Origin: Thiocapsa sp.
Lineage (GTDB): Bacteria > Pseudomonadota > Gammaproteobacteria > Chromatiales > Chromatiaceae
Assembly (NCBI RefSeq): GCF_018399035.1
Contig: NZ_CP073760.1
Span: 2,170,001 to 2,234,000, forward strand
DNA length: 64,000 bases
Direction of reading: 5' to 3'
This document shows positions 45,772 through 55,440 of the stretch, piece by piece. Position numbers and translations under genes: made by a program. Under the pieces are notes generated by a model that saw only the letters and a program-made list of their open reading frames with translations, did not search any database and was not told where the DNA came from. Every line of letters starts with the position of its first letter. The stretch's first letter is position 1.

Positions 45772-48396
45772 TTATTCGGACACCGGCTCGGCCGACGGCC
45801 GGCGATGAGGAAGCAAGACCCGCGCCGCCGCCACAACCGCCTGCCCCAACGAGAGCCCCCCGTCGTTGGCCGGCACCTGGCGCTGCAACAGAACCCGGAG
45901 TCCGTCGGCCTCGAGTCCGCTCGCGACGGATTCGAGGAGCAGCCGATTCTGGAAGACGCCGCCGGAGAGTGCGACAGTCGACAGCCCGTGACGGCTGGCC
46001 AGATCCAGGGCTAGCCTGCCGAGCGCCTTCGCGAGTCCGACATGGAAGGCGGCGGCGATCTCCTCGGGCGGACGACCGCGGGAGAGGTCCGCGAGCAGGG
46101 CGTCCCAAAGCGGTGCCGGATCCAGCACCAGCTTGCCGGTTGGTCCAGTCAATCGCGCGAACGGATAGCCGTCGCCGACCCGCCCCATGGCGTCGGCGGC
46201 GAGCGACTCCAGCGCGATGGCGGCCTGCCCTTCGTAGGTCAGCACCTCGCCGCCGACACCCAGCGCCGCGGCGACCGCATCGAAGAGCCGCCCGGCCGAG
46301 CTCGAGAGCGGTGCGTTGAGGCCGCGCGCGATGAGTGTGCTCAGGATCGCGAGCGGTTTGGCGTCGAGCCGCTCGATCGGCTTGAGCCCGGCGAAGCGCG
46401 CACGCCACGCCGCCCAACCGCCCGCGCTCTCCAGGTGCGCATAGAGGTTGCGCCAGGGCTCCAGGATCGCGCGTGTCCCGCCGGGCATGGCCACCGGTTT
46501 GAGGTGGGCGACCCGCTCGAAATCCAGATAGTCGCCGAGCAGAAACTCGCCGCCCCAGAGTGTGCCGTCGCTGCCGTAGCCGAGTCCGTCGAGGAGGATG
46601 CCGAGCACCGGACCGGCGTCCAAGGGCCAACCGTTGTCCGCCAGGGTCGAGGCGAGATGGGCGTGGTGATGCTGCACCCCGATCAGCGGCAAGCCGTCGC
46701 GCGCCGCTCGCTCGCGCCCGATCAGGCTGGATCGGTAGTCCGGGTGCAGGTCGACGGCGAGCGCCTGGGGGACGACTTGGAAAAGGTCGAGATAGAGGGC
46801 GAGGGTCCGCTCGTACTCGCGTGCGGTCTTGGCGTCCTCCAAGTCGCCGAGATGCTGGGAGAGGATCGCCTGACCGTCGCGGACCAGACAGAAGGTGTTC
46901 TTGAGCTCGCCGCCGAGCGCCAACAGCGGCGGTGCGTCCTCGAAGCCAGGCGGCAAGGGCAAGGGTGTGGGGGCATAGCCGCGTGCACGCCGGAGCAGGC
47001 GCGGCTGCCCCGCCATGACTCGAACCACCGAGTCGTCGACCCGATTGAGGATCGCCCGGTCGTGCAGCAACAGGACATCGGCGAGCTGCCCGAGCCGTCC
47101 GAGCGCGTCCGCATTGTCGATGCACTGCGGCTCCTCGCTCAGATTGCCGCTCGTCATCACCAGGGGCCGATCCCAGTCCGCCAGGAGCAGATGGTGGATC
47201 GGGCTGTAGGGCAGCATGACCCCCAAGGTCGTCTGACCCGGCGCGACATCCGGCGCCAACGCTCGAAACACCGCATCGCAATCACGTAGGATGGGTAGAG
47301 CGCAGCGAAACCCATCCTCCCCGCGCAGATGCGCCGGTCCCGGCTCCGCTAGAGCGCAGCGAAACCCATCCTCCCCGCGCAGATGCTCCGGTCCCGGCTC
47401 CGCTAGAGCGCAGCGAAACCCATCCTCCCCGCACGAATGCTCCGGTCCCGGCTCCGCTAGAGCGCAGCGAAACCCATCCTCCCCGCCCGAACCGCCCCGC
47501 TCCAAGAGCACAATCGGCGCACCCGGACCGGCAAGCAGAGCCGCATCCCGCCCCGTCATCCGACAATAGCCCCGGATCACATCCAGATCGCGCGCCATGA
47601 GCGCGAGCGGCTTGGCATAGCGCCGCTTGCGCCGACGCAGCTCGGCGACCGCATCCGGGTTGGTCGCATCGCAGGCGAGATGGAAGCCGCCGATCCCCTT
47701 GACGGCGAGGATTCGCCCCTCGGCCAGCAGCCGGCTCGCCGCGGCGATCGCGTCCTCGGCACCGAGCGCCGTTGGTTCCAGGAGCCGCCCCGCGGCATCC
47801 TGCAGCCAGACCTTGGGACCACAGACAGGACAGGCGTTGGGCTGGGCATGGAAGCGTCGGTCAGCCGGATCCTTGTATTCCGCCGCACAGTCCGGGCACA
47901 TGGGAAATGCCGCCATGCTGGTACGGGCACGGTCGTAGGGGATCCCGGCGACGATGCTCAGACGCGGCCCGCAGTGGGTGCAGTTGGTGAAGGGATAGCG
48001 GTAGCGCCGATCGACGGGGTCCCGAATCTCGGCGACACAGGCCACGCAGGTCGCCGCATCGGCGACGATCCCGGTGTGCACGGCGGTCGCCGCGCTCTCC
48101 AGGATGACGAAGTCCTGCCTCTGCGCGAGGTGGGCCAGCTCCTGCGCATCCGCGATCGGACTGCGTTCGATCGAATCGATGCGGGCCAGCGGCGGACATT
48201 CCTCGCGAAGTCGCTTCAAAAAGCCGCTCACGCCGGGATCGTCCCCGGCGACGTTCCCCCGCAGGCGAATCAGGACGCCCTCGCCGTCGTTGCGCACATC
48301 GCCGGACAGGCCGCACGCGCGGGCCAGGCGCCAGACGGTGGGGCGAAAGCCCACGCCTTGGACCAGGCCGCGGACACGAATCGACTCGGCGGTCAC
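45772..48396 (-). CDS. hypF: Carbamoyltransferase HypF (NiFe-hydrogenase maturation) with internal repeat insertion
   Basis: HypF makes the thiocarbamate on HypE that becomes the CN ligands of the NiFe centre. 874 aa, about 100 longer than usual. The acylphosphatase domain starts IRVRGLVQGVGFRPTVWRLA. Zinc-finger cysteines follow (CVAC, CTHC, CPDC, CPVC), then a YrdC-like domain and a Kae1-like domain with HHHAH. At about residues 303-367 four tandem copies of an 18-residue unit (GEDGFRCALAEPGPEHLR) interrupt the YrdC-like domain. No other hyp or hydrogenase gene is in the window. Confidence 0.96.
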   Translation of the reverse strand: MTAESIRVRGLVQGVGFRPTVWRLARACGLSGDVRNDGEGVLIRLRGNVAGDDPGVSGFLKRLREECPPLARIDSIERSPIADAQELAHLAQRQDFVILESAATAVHTGIVADAATCVACVAEIRDPVDRRYRYPFTNCTHCGPRLSIVAGIPYDRARTSMAAFPMCPDCAAEYKDPADRRFHAQPNACPVCGPKVWLQDAAGRLLEPTALGAEDAIAAASRLLAEGRILAVKGIGGFHLACDATNPDAVAELRRRKRRYAKPLALMARDLDVIRGYCRMTGRDAALLAGPGAPIVLLERGGSGGEDGFRCALAEPGPEHSCGEDGFRCALAEPGPEHLRGEDGFRCALAEPGPAHLRGEDGFRCALPILRDCDAVFRALAPDVAPGQTTLGVMLPYSPIHHLLLADWDRPLVMTSGNLSEEPQCIDNADALGRLGQLADVLLLHDRAILNRVDDSVVRVMAGQPRLLRRARGYAPTPLPLPPGFEDAPPLLALGGELKNTFCLVRDGQAILSQHLGDLEDAKTAREYERTLALYLDLFQVVPQALAVDLHPDYRSSLIGRERAARDGLPLIGVQHHHAHLASTLADNGWPLDAGPVLGILLDGLGYGSDGTLWGGEFLLGDYLDFERVAHLKPVAMPGGTRAILEPWRNLYAHLESAGGWAAWRARFAGLKPIERLDAKPLAILSTLIARGLNAPLSSSAGRLFDAVAAALGVGGEVLTYEGQAAIALESLAADAMGRVGDGYPFARLTGPTGKLVLDPAPLWDALLADLSRGRPPEEIAAAFHVGLAKALGRLALDLASRHGLSTVALSGGVFQNRLLLESVASGLEADGLRVLLQRQVPANDGGLSLGQAVVAAARVLLPHRRPSAEPVSE
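47289..47490. repeat. Tandem 54-bp repeats inside hypF
   Basis: Units at 47297-47350, 47351-47404 and 47405-47458 and a partial fourth from 47459. They are nearly identical and each contains AGAGCGCAGCGAAACCCATC. The first is preceded by GGATGGGT, completing the GGATGGGTAGAGCG core of the intergenic repeat at 17695. 54 is divisible by three, so the hypF frame is kept. Confidence 0.9.
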
Positions 48397-48424
48397 GCTA
48401 TTTCAGTCCGAAGCTTATCGAGAT

Positions 48425-48898
48425 TCATGGCTCGCCCGGATAGAAGGTCCGGTCGAGGATTTCATCGAGCGAATAGGGACAGTCCTGCGGAAACAGATGC
48501 TCGGGGAGTCCTGTTTCGAAGACCGCACGCTCGACCGCATCCGGATACACATCGGTCAAGGCTTCGGGCAAGAACGGCTTCAGGCTCGGGCTGAGCTTGA
48601 TCGCCCGCGCGATTTGGCGGCGCTGCTCCCGGATCGTTCCGTCCCAGCTATTGGTTCGGCGCTCGGGCTGAAACGCCCACTTCAAGAGATGCGAAATCAA
48701 CACGTCCAAACGGCTCATCAGCTCGCGGCGCTCTTTCGCTCCCATGCTGTCGAGCTCCTCGGCAAGATCCTCCAGATTGAGCGCGTCGAGCTTGTGTTGG
48801 CGTACAAGCTCCGCCGCACGACGGGTCCAGGCATGGAAGTCGGTCTTGTAGAGCTCGGACAGGGCACTCGCGGGTTGGTCGGGCTGCTTCGTCAACAT
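48425..48898 (-). CDS. DUF29-domain protein
   Basis: 157 aa. It has the DUF29 pattern: LYKTDFHAWTRRAAELVRQ near the N-terminus, then LAEELDSMGAKERRELMSRL and LLKWAFQPERR. DUF29 proteins are abundant in phototrophs and cyanobacteria and have no established role. It lies 28 bases upstream of hypF on the same strand. Confidence 0.9.
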   Translation of the reverse strand: MLTKQPDQPASALSELYKTDFHAWTRRAAELVRQHKLDALNLEDLAEELDSMGAKERRELMSRLDVLISHLLKWAFQPERRTNSWDGTIREQRRQIARAIKLSPSLKPFLPEALTDVYPDAVERAVFETGLPEHLFPQDCPYSLDEILDRTFYPGEP

Positions 48899-49241
48899 CG
48901 AAGGGTGCTCATCATGTGAGTGTTTTCGTCGAAGAGGCTACCCCGGATGAAGCGCGGCGCCAAGATGCGATTCGGTCGGCCATCGTCGTCCAAAGGCGAC
49001 CGGCGCGGGCTGACTGCTATCGGCGGCGTCTGGCTGTCCCTCGTGACTCCTGTCGGGCTGAAGCCCGACCCACTCCGGATGGTCCGGCAAGAGCCGCAGT
49101 CTTCCGAGAGTCGCCTACAGCAATCTCTGCGCCGGAAACCCGACGCGGATCTCGGTCCCGCCGCGCTTCCGACAACGACAGTCTGTACCCGGGGCGTCTC
49201 CCTGCCCTATTCTCGGACTCCGCCCCGCGAGGAGTCGCCGC
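48899..49241. other. Intergenic region upstream of corA
   Basis: About 340 bases with no supported gene. GTCGGGCTGAAGCCCGAC at about 49049 is a short perfect hairpin. GAGGAG at 49231 is the corA ribosome-binding site. Confidence 0.45.
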
Positions 49242-50318
49242 ATGGCCCGCAAGAAGCTGCTCAGAAAGCGTCCGCATCGCAAGATCGGGGCACCGCCCGG
49301 GACACTGGTGCATGTGGGAGAGCCGAGTCAGGAACCCATTACCTTCGACCTCGTCACCTACGATGCCGAGCATTTCTCCGAGGTCACCTTCGGCATCGGC
49401 GAGGTCGAGCGCTGTTGCGGATTGGACAAGCGTCGGGCGGTCTCCTGGGTCAACATCAACGGGATCCATGCCGTCGGCCATATCGAGACCATCGGGGCCT
49501 GTTTCGGACTTCATCCCTTGGTGCTCGAAGACATCCTCAACAGCGACCATCGGCCGAAACTGGAAGACTACGGCGACTACCTCTTTCTGGTGCTGAAGAT
49601 TCCCTTCTACGAGAAGGAGGGCGGGTTCCGGGTCGAGCAGGTGAGTCTGATCCTGGGACCGAGCTTCGTGCTCTCGTTCCAAGAGAAGAGCGGTCCGATC
49701 TTCGACGCCGTTCGCGATCGATTGAGGAGCGGCAAGGTTCGTGGCCGTGCGATGGGACCGGATTATCTGGCCTATGCACTGATCGATGTCGTGGTCGACC
49801 GCTACTTCACCACGTTGGAGAGCATCGGCGACGACATCGAAGATCTCGAGCAGGAGCTCTTCGCCGTCCCCGGCACCAATACCCTGGAGTCGATCCATCA
49901 CTTCAAGCGCGAAATGATTCAGCTCCGCAAGTCGGTCTGGCCGTTGCGCGAGGTGATCGGCGGTCTGCAGCGCGGGGATTCGAAGCTGGTCGACGAGACC
50001 ACACGGGTCTTCCTGCGGGATGTCTACGACCATACCGTCCAGGTGGTCGACACGGTGGAGACCTTTCGCGACATCATCTCGGGGATGCTCGATCTCTATC
50101 TCTCGGGCATCAGCTATCGCACCAACGAGGTGATGAAGGTCTTGACCATCACGGCGACCATCTTCATCCCGCTGACTTTCCTGGCCGGCATCTACGGCAT
50201 GAACTTCGAATACATGCCGGAGCTTACGTGGCACTGGGGCTATTTCGGCCTCTTGGGGGTGATGCTGATCCTGGCGTTGGGAATGCTGGTGTTCTTCCGC
50301 ATCAAACGATGGTTCTAA
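49242..50318 (+). CDS. corA: Magnesium/cobalt transporter CorA
   Basis: 358 aa, preceded by GAGGAG. It has a large cytoplasmic N-terminal funnel and a long helix. Two C-terminal membrane helices follow, with the selectivity motif YGMNFEYMPEL between them and the basic end FRIKRWF. The protein would form a pentameric Mg2+ channel. Its TAA stop lies in a dispersed repeat (TAAACCGCGCCC). Confidence 0.96.
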   Translation: MARKKLLRKRPHRKIGAPPGTLVHVGEPSQEPITFDLVTYDAEHFSEVTFGIGEVERCCGLDKRRAVSWVNINGIHAVGHIETIGACFGLHPLVLEDILNSDHRPKLEDYGDYLFLVLKIPFYEKEGGFRVEQVSLILGPSFVLSFQEKSGPIFDAVRDRLRSGKVRGRAMGPDYLAYALIDVVVDRYFTTLESIGDDIEDLEQELFAVPGTNTLESIHHFKREMIQLRKSVWPLREVIGGLQRGDSKLVDETTRVFLRDVYDHTVQVVDTVETFRDIISGMLDLYLSGISYRTNEVMKVLTITATIFIPLTFLAGIYGMNFEYMPELTWHWGYFGLLGVMLILALGMLVFFRIKRWF

Positions 50319-50399
50319 ACCGCGCCCAGAGCGAGATGCTCACTTTCGAGTGGGCTCGACGTTTGGTGCTTCCACGGCCCTTAGCGGGGACGCGGTTAA
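50316..50399. repeat. TTAAACCGCG-family repeat, B-type, starting at the corA stop
   Basis: Bounded by TAAACCGCGCCC and GGGACGCGGTTAA. It is joined to the A-type copy at 50422 by an AT-rich linker of about 22 bases. Inverted, its interior GAGCATCTCGCTCTGGGCGC matches CATGTCGCTCTGGACGC at 58666-58684. Confidence 0.75.
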
Positions 50400-50421
50400 A
50401 AATAATATATTTTTTAATATC

Positions 50422-50508
50422 TTAAACCGCGCCGACTCCAGCGGTCGTCAAAACTGCCGGGGCCGATCCCATCCAAAAACATCGCATACCGCACAGGGCG
50501 CGGTTTAA
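50422..50508. repeat. TTAAACCGCG-family repeat, A-type
   Basis: An 87-bp element which, inverted, is nearly identical to 58499-58585. The shared interior includes ATGCGATGTTTTTGGATGGG and ATCGGCCCCGGCAG. Its terminal TTAA is shared with the start of the next element. Confidence 0.85.
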
Positions 50509-50625
50509 GGCGATTTCCGAATCAATCGATGACCGGTTGTGCCGACGATCGGAAGCACAACTGCCGCCGACGGTTGTGCCTCGCACGGCTCGGCACCATG
50601 GCTCCAGCATCGGGAATCACCCCGA
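50505..50625. repeat. GGCGATTTCC-family element
   Basis: It starts TTAAGGCGATTTCCGAATC and ends near GGGAATCACCCCG, an imperfect inverted end. The interior has GGTTGTGCC..GGCACC and AAGCACAACTGCC, as in the 138-bp insertion at 33608-33745. It lies just beyond the soeC stop. Confidence 0.55.
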
Positions 50626-50645
50626 TTGCGGAGGCGACTCGTCGG

Positions 50646-51623
50646 TCAGGAGATGCTCTGGTAGTAGAGATTCTGGGGATGCTTGCCCTCGGCGAAGAAG
50701 TACCAGCGCTCGGCGATGAGTCCGAGGTACTGGATCACGAAGGCGAGGACGGGGAGCGTCGTCGATTCGATCAGGTAGGCGGCGGAGATCAAGAGGATCG
50801 GAATCGGGAAGACCAGGGCGAGGAAGCTGTTGCGCACGAGTCGAACGGTCTCGGGAGTGCGCCCGTGGAAGAACTCGCGCGTGTTGAAGCTGCCGCCCAT
50901 CGCGCCTTGCGCCTTCTGAACCACTGCGGTGTGGCGCACGCCGATGGCGGTCTGCACGGTGCTCTTGTGCTTGATCCTGGCGTTGCGCCTGAGATGGGCA
51001 CCGCGCGAGACGAATGCCGCCAAGGTCAGCAGCACGGCCCAGGTGCCGAAGAAGGACACCAGGGGATTGCCGATATAGGCCGAGTAGGCAGCGGCCAGCA
51101 TGAATCCGGAGGCCAGTCCCAAGAGCGTGAAGTTGGCGACGGTGAAGGTCGAGTGCCATTCCTCGAGGAATTTGACGCTCGCGTAGATCATGGCGGTCGA
51201 GACGAAGAGCGCGAAGGAGGCGATCGTCCCGAGCAGCCCCAGGATGAGGGTCGCATCCACGTTGAGTGCCTCGCCGATGCGGAACCAGGGCTGCGTCCAG
51301 TGCATCAAGTGCGCCACGCTGTAGGCAAATACCAGCGCCATCAGGATCGGCAGGATGATGACCTCGCGCGACAACCAAGAGGTGCGCCACATGGCGGCTG
51401 AGCGCCAGGCCCGCTCGGGACGTCCGAGATGGAAGAAGGATGCACCGAGCCCGGTCACGAGCAAAAGGAGCGCGACCAGGCTTCCGATCGCATAGAACTG
51501 GTCCTCCTGCGCCGGGAGGAACTGGGCGAGCGCATAGAGTTGACCGGTAAACATGGCCAAAAACAGGCCCTGACCGGCGCCGAGCAGCGTGGTCAGAAAG
51601 ATGACGGAGAATGCGGGGTGCAT
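50646..51623 (-). CDS. soeC: Sulfite dehydrogenase (quinone) membrane subunit SoeC
   Basis: A DmsC-like membrane anchor that passes electrons from the iron-sulfur subunit to quinone. 325 aa with eight or nine predicted helices; the family region FFHLGRPERAWRSAAMWRTS is present. With the adjacent FeS and molybdoprotein genes it forms a cluster like soeABC of Allochromatium vinosum, which oxidises sulfite in the cytoplasm. The assignment to sulfite rather than DMSO rests on that family knowledge and on the Chromatiaceae context. Confidence 0.88.
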   Translation of the reverse strand: MHPAFSVIFLTTLLGAGQGLFLAMFTGQLYALAQFLPAQEDQFYAIGSLVALLLLVTGLGASFFHLGRPERAWRSAAMWRTSWLSREVIILPILMALVFAYSVAHLMHWTQPWFRIGEALNVDATLILGLLGTIASFALFVSTAMIYASVKFLEEWHSTFTVANFTLLGLASGFMLAAAYSAYIGNPLVSFFGTWAVLLTLAAFVSRGAHLRRNARIKHKSTVQTAIGVRHTAVVQKAQGAMGGSFNTREFFHGRTPETVRLVRNSFLALVFPIPILLISAAYLIESTTLPVLAFVIQYLGLIAERWYFFAEGKHPQNLYYQSIS

Positions 51624-51747
51624 GGGTGGATGCCTTTGTCCTGTAACGAATGTCGTGTCGGCGAGTCGGATTCATCCGGATCGGCTCGAAGCGCGACGGG
51701 GGTCGCTGTGCTCGCCCCGTCCTGCGCGCTCCGATCCGCGGGCATCC

Positions 51748-52470
51748 CTACCAGGCCACGTCGTCCAAGGTCTCCTCACCGGTGTAGGTGGTGAGATCCT
51801 CTTTGCGTAACGGGTTGTCGACACGCGTCAGCTCGTCCGGACTGATGTACATCCGGGTCTTCTGACGCGGCAGATAATGATTGGCCGGCTTGGTGCCCCA
51901 TTCGGGCATCAACTGATAGCCGCCGCGCTCGCGAATCGCCACCGAGACCTCCGAGTCCGGGTCATGGACGTCGCCGTAGAGCCGCGCACTGGTCGGACAG
52001 GCCAGCACACAGGCCGGCTGACGATCGCGATCGGACAGCGTGGCATCGGTGATGCGATCGATACAGAGGGTGCATTTCTTCATCACCTTCTCTTGCTCGT
52101 CCAACTCACGCGCACCGTAGGGACAGGCCCAAGAGCAGTATTTGCAGCCGATGCACTTGTCGTAATCGACCAGCACGATCCCGTTGTCGGCCCGTTTGTG
52201 CGAGGCGCCGGTCGGACAGACCGGAACGCAGGGCGGCTCCTCGCAGTGCAGACAGCTCTTCGGAAAATGGACCGTCTCGGTATTCGGGAAGACACCGACC
52301 TCGAAGGTCTGCACCCGATTGAAGAAGGTCCCCGTCGGACTGCCGTCATAGGGATTTTGGTCCACCATCGGGCCTGCCCAGCCGGAGGTGTTCCACTCCT
52401 TGCAGGACGTCACGCAGGCATGGCAACCGACGCACACGTTCAGGTCGATGACCAGGGCGAGTTGAGTCAT
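51748..52470 (-). CDS. soeB: Sulfite dehydrogenase iron-sulfur subunit SoeB
   Basis: 240 aa, DmsB-like. Four ferredoxin-type cysteine sets are visible (CVGCHACVTSC, CLHCEEPPCVPVC, CIGCKYCSWAC and CTLC with CVLAC), ligating four [4Fe-4S] clusters. GGAGAGATTTTAGAC precedes the ATG. It lies between soeA and soeC on the same strand. Confidence 0.9.
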   Translation of the reverse strand: MTQLALVIDLNVCVGCHACVTSCKEWNTSGWAGPMVDQNPYDGSPTGTFFNRVQTFEVGVFPNTETVHFPKSCLHCEEPPCVPVCPTGASHKRADNGIVLVDYDKCIGCKYCSWACPYGARELDEQEKVMKKCTLCIDRITDATLSDRDRQPACVLACPTSARLYGDVHDPDSEVSVAIRERGGYQLMPEWGTKPANHYLPRQKTRMYISPDELTRVDNPLRKEDLTTYTGEETLDDVAW

Positions 52471-52578
52471 GTCTAAAATCTCTCCGTTGTCGGCCGTCAG
52501 CCGCGGGATCGGACGTCGGCGTGCGAGCCCGCGATGGTTTTCATCGCCGGGCCCGGAGCCGACCGCTGAGGGCCGAAG

Positions 52579-55440
52579 CTACTTCTTCCCGAACACGCCG
52601 GCCATGTAGGCCTGCCATTTGCCGCGCTGCTTCTCCTGCCCGGGCAGTCGCGGCATGGCGTCGAACTGGGGCGAGGTCACCCGCGGCTCGTCGGAACCGG
52701 CCTTGTAGACCCGTACCCGAACATCGAACCAAGCGGCCTGACCCGTGACCGGATCCGAGTTGGAGAGATGCTCGCCGGCCGCGCTGGGCGGAAGCTCCTC
52801 GGCGATCAGGTGATTCAGCAGGAAGCCCTTGCGCGACTCGTCCGCGTTGCTTCCGAGTCCCCAGGCGCCGTTGGCCTTGCCGATCGCGTTCCAGGTCCAG
52901 ACCGTGCCGGGCTCGACCGCCTCGGAGAAGCGGCACATGCAGCGCACCTTGCTCAGCGTGGACTCCACCCAGATCCAGTCACCGTCGGCGAAGCCGTGCT
53001 TCTTGCCCACCAGCGGATTGACGAAGAGATAGTTGTGGCTGTGGATCTGACGCAGCCAGGCGTTCTGGCTGTCCCAGCTGTGATACATGGCCATTGGACG
53101 CTGGGTGAGTGCGTTCAAGGGATAGCGCACCGTGTCGACCAGTTGGTCTTCCAAGGGGCGATGGAAGAAGGGCAAGGGGTCGAAATAGGTCTCGACGCGC
53201 TCGCGCAACCGATCCGGCGGCTGTCGGCCGGGCCATTTGCCCTGCGCAGCCAACCGGAACTTCTGCAGGACCTCCGAATAGAGATGGATGGTGATGGGCT
53301 CGGCATAGCGGATCATGCCGTGCGCCCGCGCCCAGTGCAGATAACCCTTGTTCCAGTTGCGCATGTACTGGTAGCTGGGCGGCAGCTCGTGGTGAAAGAC
53401 GCAGCCGTTCTTGGCGTACATCTCCCACTGCTTGGGGTTGGGCTCGCCTTTGAGCACCTGATCGCCGTTCTTGCCGCGCCAGCCGGCCAGGAAGCCGATG
53501 CCGGATCCAGGGGAGGTCTCGTAGTTGACGATGAAATCGGGATAGTCGCGGAACTTGCGCGCGCCCTCGGCGGTGACGAAGGCCGGCAGCTTCAGGCGCG
53601 ATCCCAGCTCGATCAGCACATCCTGGAAAGGCTTGCACTCGCCTTTCGGCGGCAGCACCGGGATGCGCACGGCATCCACCGGGCCGTCGAACTCGGAGAT
53701 CGGGCGGTCAAGCATCGAGAGCGCATCGTGACGCTCCAGATAGCTGGTATCGGGCAGCACCAGATCGGCAAAGGCAACGGTCTCGGAGGAGAAGGTGTCG
53801 CAGACGACGATGAAGGGGATCTTGTATTTGCCCTCGACATCCTTGTCCACCAGCATCTTGCGCGTCTCGCTGGTGTTCATGGAGGAGTTCCACGCCATGT
53901 TGGCCATGAAGAGGAACAGGGTGTCGATCGGATAGGGGTCGCCGCGCCAGGCGTTGGTGATGACGTTGTGCATCAGACCGTGCACCGAGAGCGGATACTC
54001 CCAGGAGAAGGCCTTGTCGATGCGCACCGGTCCGCCGTCGGCGTCGACGAAGAGATCCTCGGGCTTCGCGGGCCAACCGAGCGGCATGCCGTCGAGCGGC
54101 GTGTTCGGCTGAACGGCCTCCGGGCCATGCGGTGGCTTGGCACAGGGCGGGATCGGGCGCGGGAAGGGCGCCTTGTGGCGAAAGCCACCGGGCCGGTCGA
54201 TGGTGCCGAGCAGGGTCATGAGCACGGCGAGCGCGCGGATGGTCTGGAAGCCATTGGAATGGGCAGCCATGCCGCGCATCGCGTGAAAGGCCACCGGGTT
54301 GCCGGTCACGGACTGATGCTCGTTATCCCAGCAATCGGTCCAGGGGATCGGCAGCTCGATCTTCTGATCGCGCGCGGTCACGCCCATCTCGTGGGCGAGC
54401 CGGCGGATGGTCTCGGCCGGGATACCGGTGATCTCGGCGGCCCATTCCGGGGTGCAGGACTCCAGCCGCTCCTTGAGCAGTTGGAAGGCCGGTTTGACCG
54501 GGATCCCGTCGTCCATGTCGAGCTTGTAGCTGCCCATCAGTCGCGGGTCGGCACCGGGGGTGTGGGTGCTGATGGGGCCGTCGATGTTGCGATCCCACCA
54601 GAGCTTATTCTCCGGATCGAAGCAGCCCTCTTCCACATGCATCTCGGCACGGTAGAAGAGACCGTGATCGTTGCGCGCCGGGTCGTCGATGACCAGCTCG
54701 GCCGAGTTGGTGTAGCGGATCAGAAAATCGCGGTCGAACAGACCCTGCTTGAGGATCTCATGGGAGATCGCCATCAGCAGCGCGCCGTCGGTGCCGGGCT
54801 TGATCGGTACCCACTCGTCGGCGATGGCCGAGTAGCCGGTGCGGATCGGATTGACCGAGATGAAGCGGCCGCCGCGTCGTTTGAACTCGGAGATGGCGAT
54901 CTTGAGCGGGTTGGAATGGTGATCCTCGGCGGTGCCGATCATCACGAAGAGCTTGGCGCGATCCAGATCCGGTCCGCCGAACTCCCAGAAGGAGCCGCCG
55001 ATGGTGTAGATCATGCCCGCGGCCATGTTGACCGAGCAGAATCCGCCGTGTGCGGCATAGTTCGGGGTACCGAACTGCTTGGCGAAAGAGACCTGCGAGG
55101 GGCCTGCGTCTGTCGTACCGGCGAAGAGCGCCGGAGCACGCTCGGATCCATCGCAGAGCGCCTCGTCTGCACCTCGCGACACTCGTCAGGGATGCTCGGA
55201 GGCGTCCATCCGCTCCCGCTGCCGCGGCGCAGCGGCGTGGTGATCCGCCCCGGCGAGTACTGCTTCATGATCCCGGAGCTGCCCGTGTGGCGCTGACCTT
55301 TGCTTTAGCGCAGACAGCACGGTTTGGGATTGCCGTCGATATAACGGACCTCGCCGTCGCGCATGTGGACTCGGATGCCGCAACGGCATGCACACATGTA
55401 GCAGGTGGTTTCCTTGACCTCGACTCGCCCGACCGTGCTG
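52579..55440 (-). pseudogene. soeA: Sulfite dehydrogenase molybdoprotein SoeA, 5' end disrupted
   Basis: A Mo-bisMGD oxidoreductase of the DMSO reductase family. From about 55100 to 52579 it is continuous: AKQFGTPNYAAHGGFCSVNM, and later VLPDTSYLERHD. The [4Fe-4S] region ETTCYMCACRCGIRVHMRDG and GIMKQYSPGRITTPL lie upstream. They are followed by a TAA (55305-55307) within that region and a frame change between about 55180 and 55230, with part of the expected linker missing; no good start codon is in frame. Either the gene is inactive or this stretch is misread. Confidence 0.85.

Noticed and set aside
45341..47281. A 646-codon arginine-rich frame overlapping hypF
   Set aside because: Alternate-frame artefact of hypF; no domain and an extreme Arg/Ala/Gly content.
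47297..47490. A CRISPR array in the hypF repeats
   Set aside because: The units are contiguous tandem repeats without spacers and are read in frame as protein.
48920..50425. A 501-codon frame overlapping corA on the same strand
   Set aside because: Out-of-frame reading of corA; CorA itself has the GMN motif, a ribosome-binding site and normal length.
52768..55296. An 842-codon open frame antisense to soeA
   Set aside because: It is the shadow of a real, recognisable gene in GC-rich DNA; composition is His/Arg/Gly-rich and no domain is seen.
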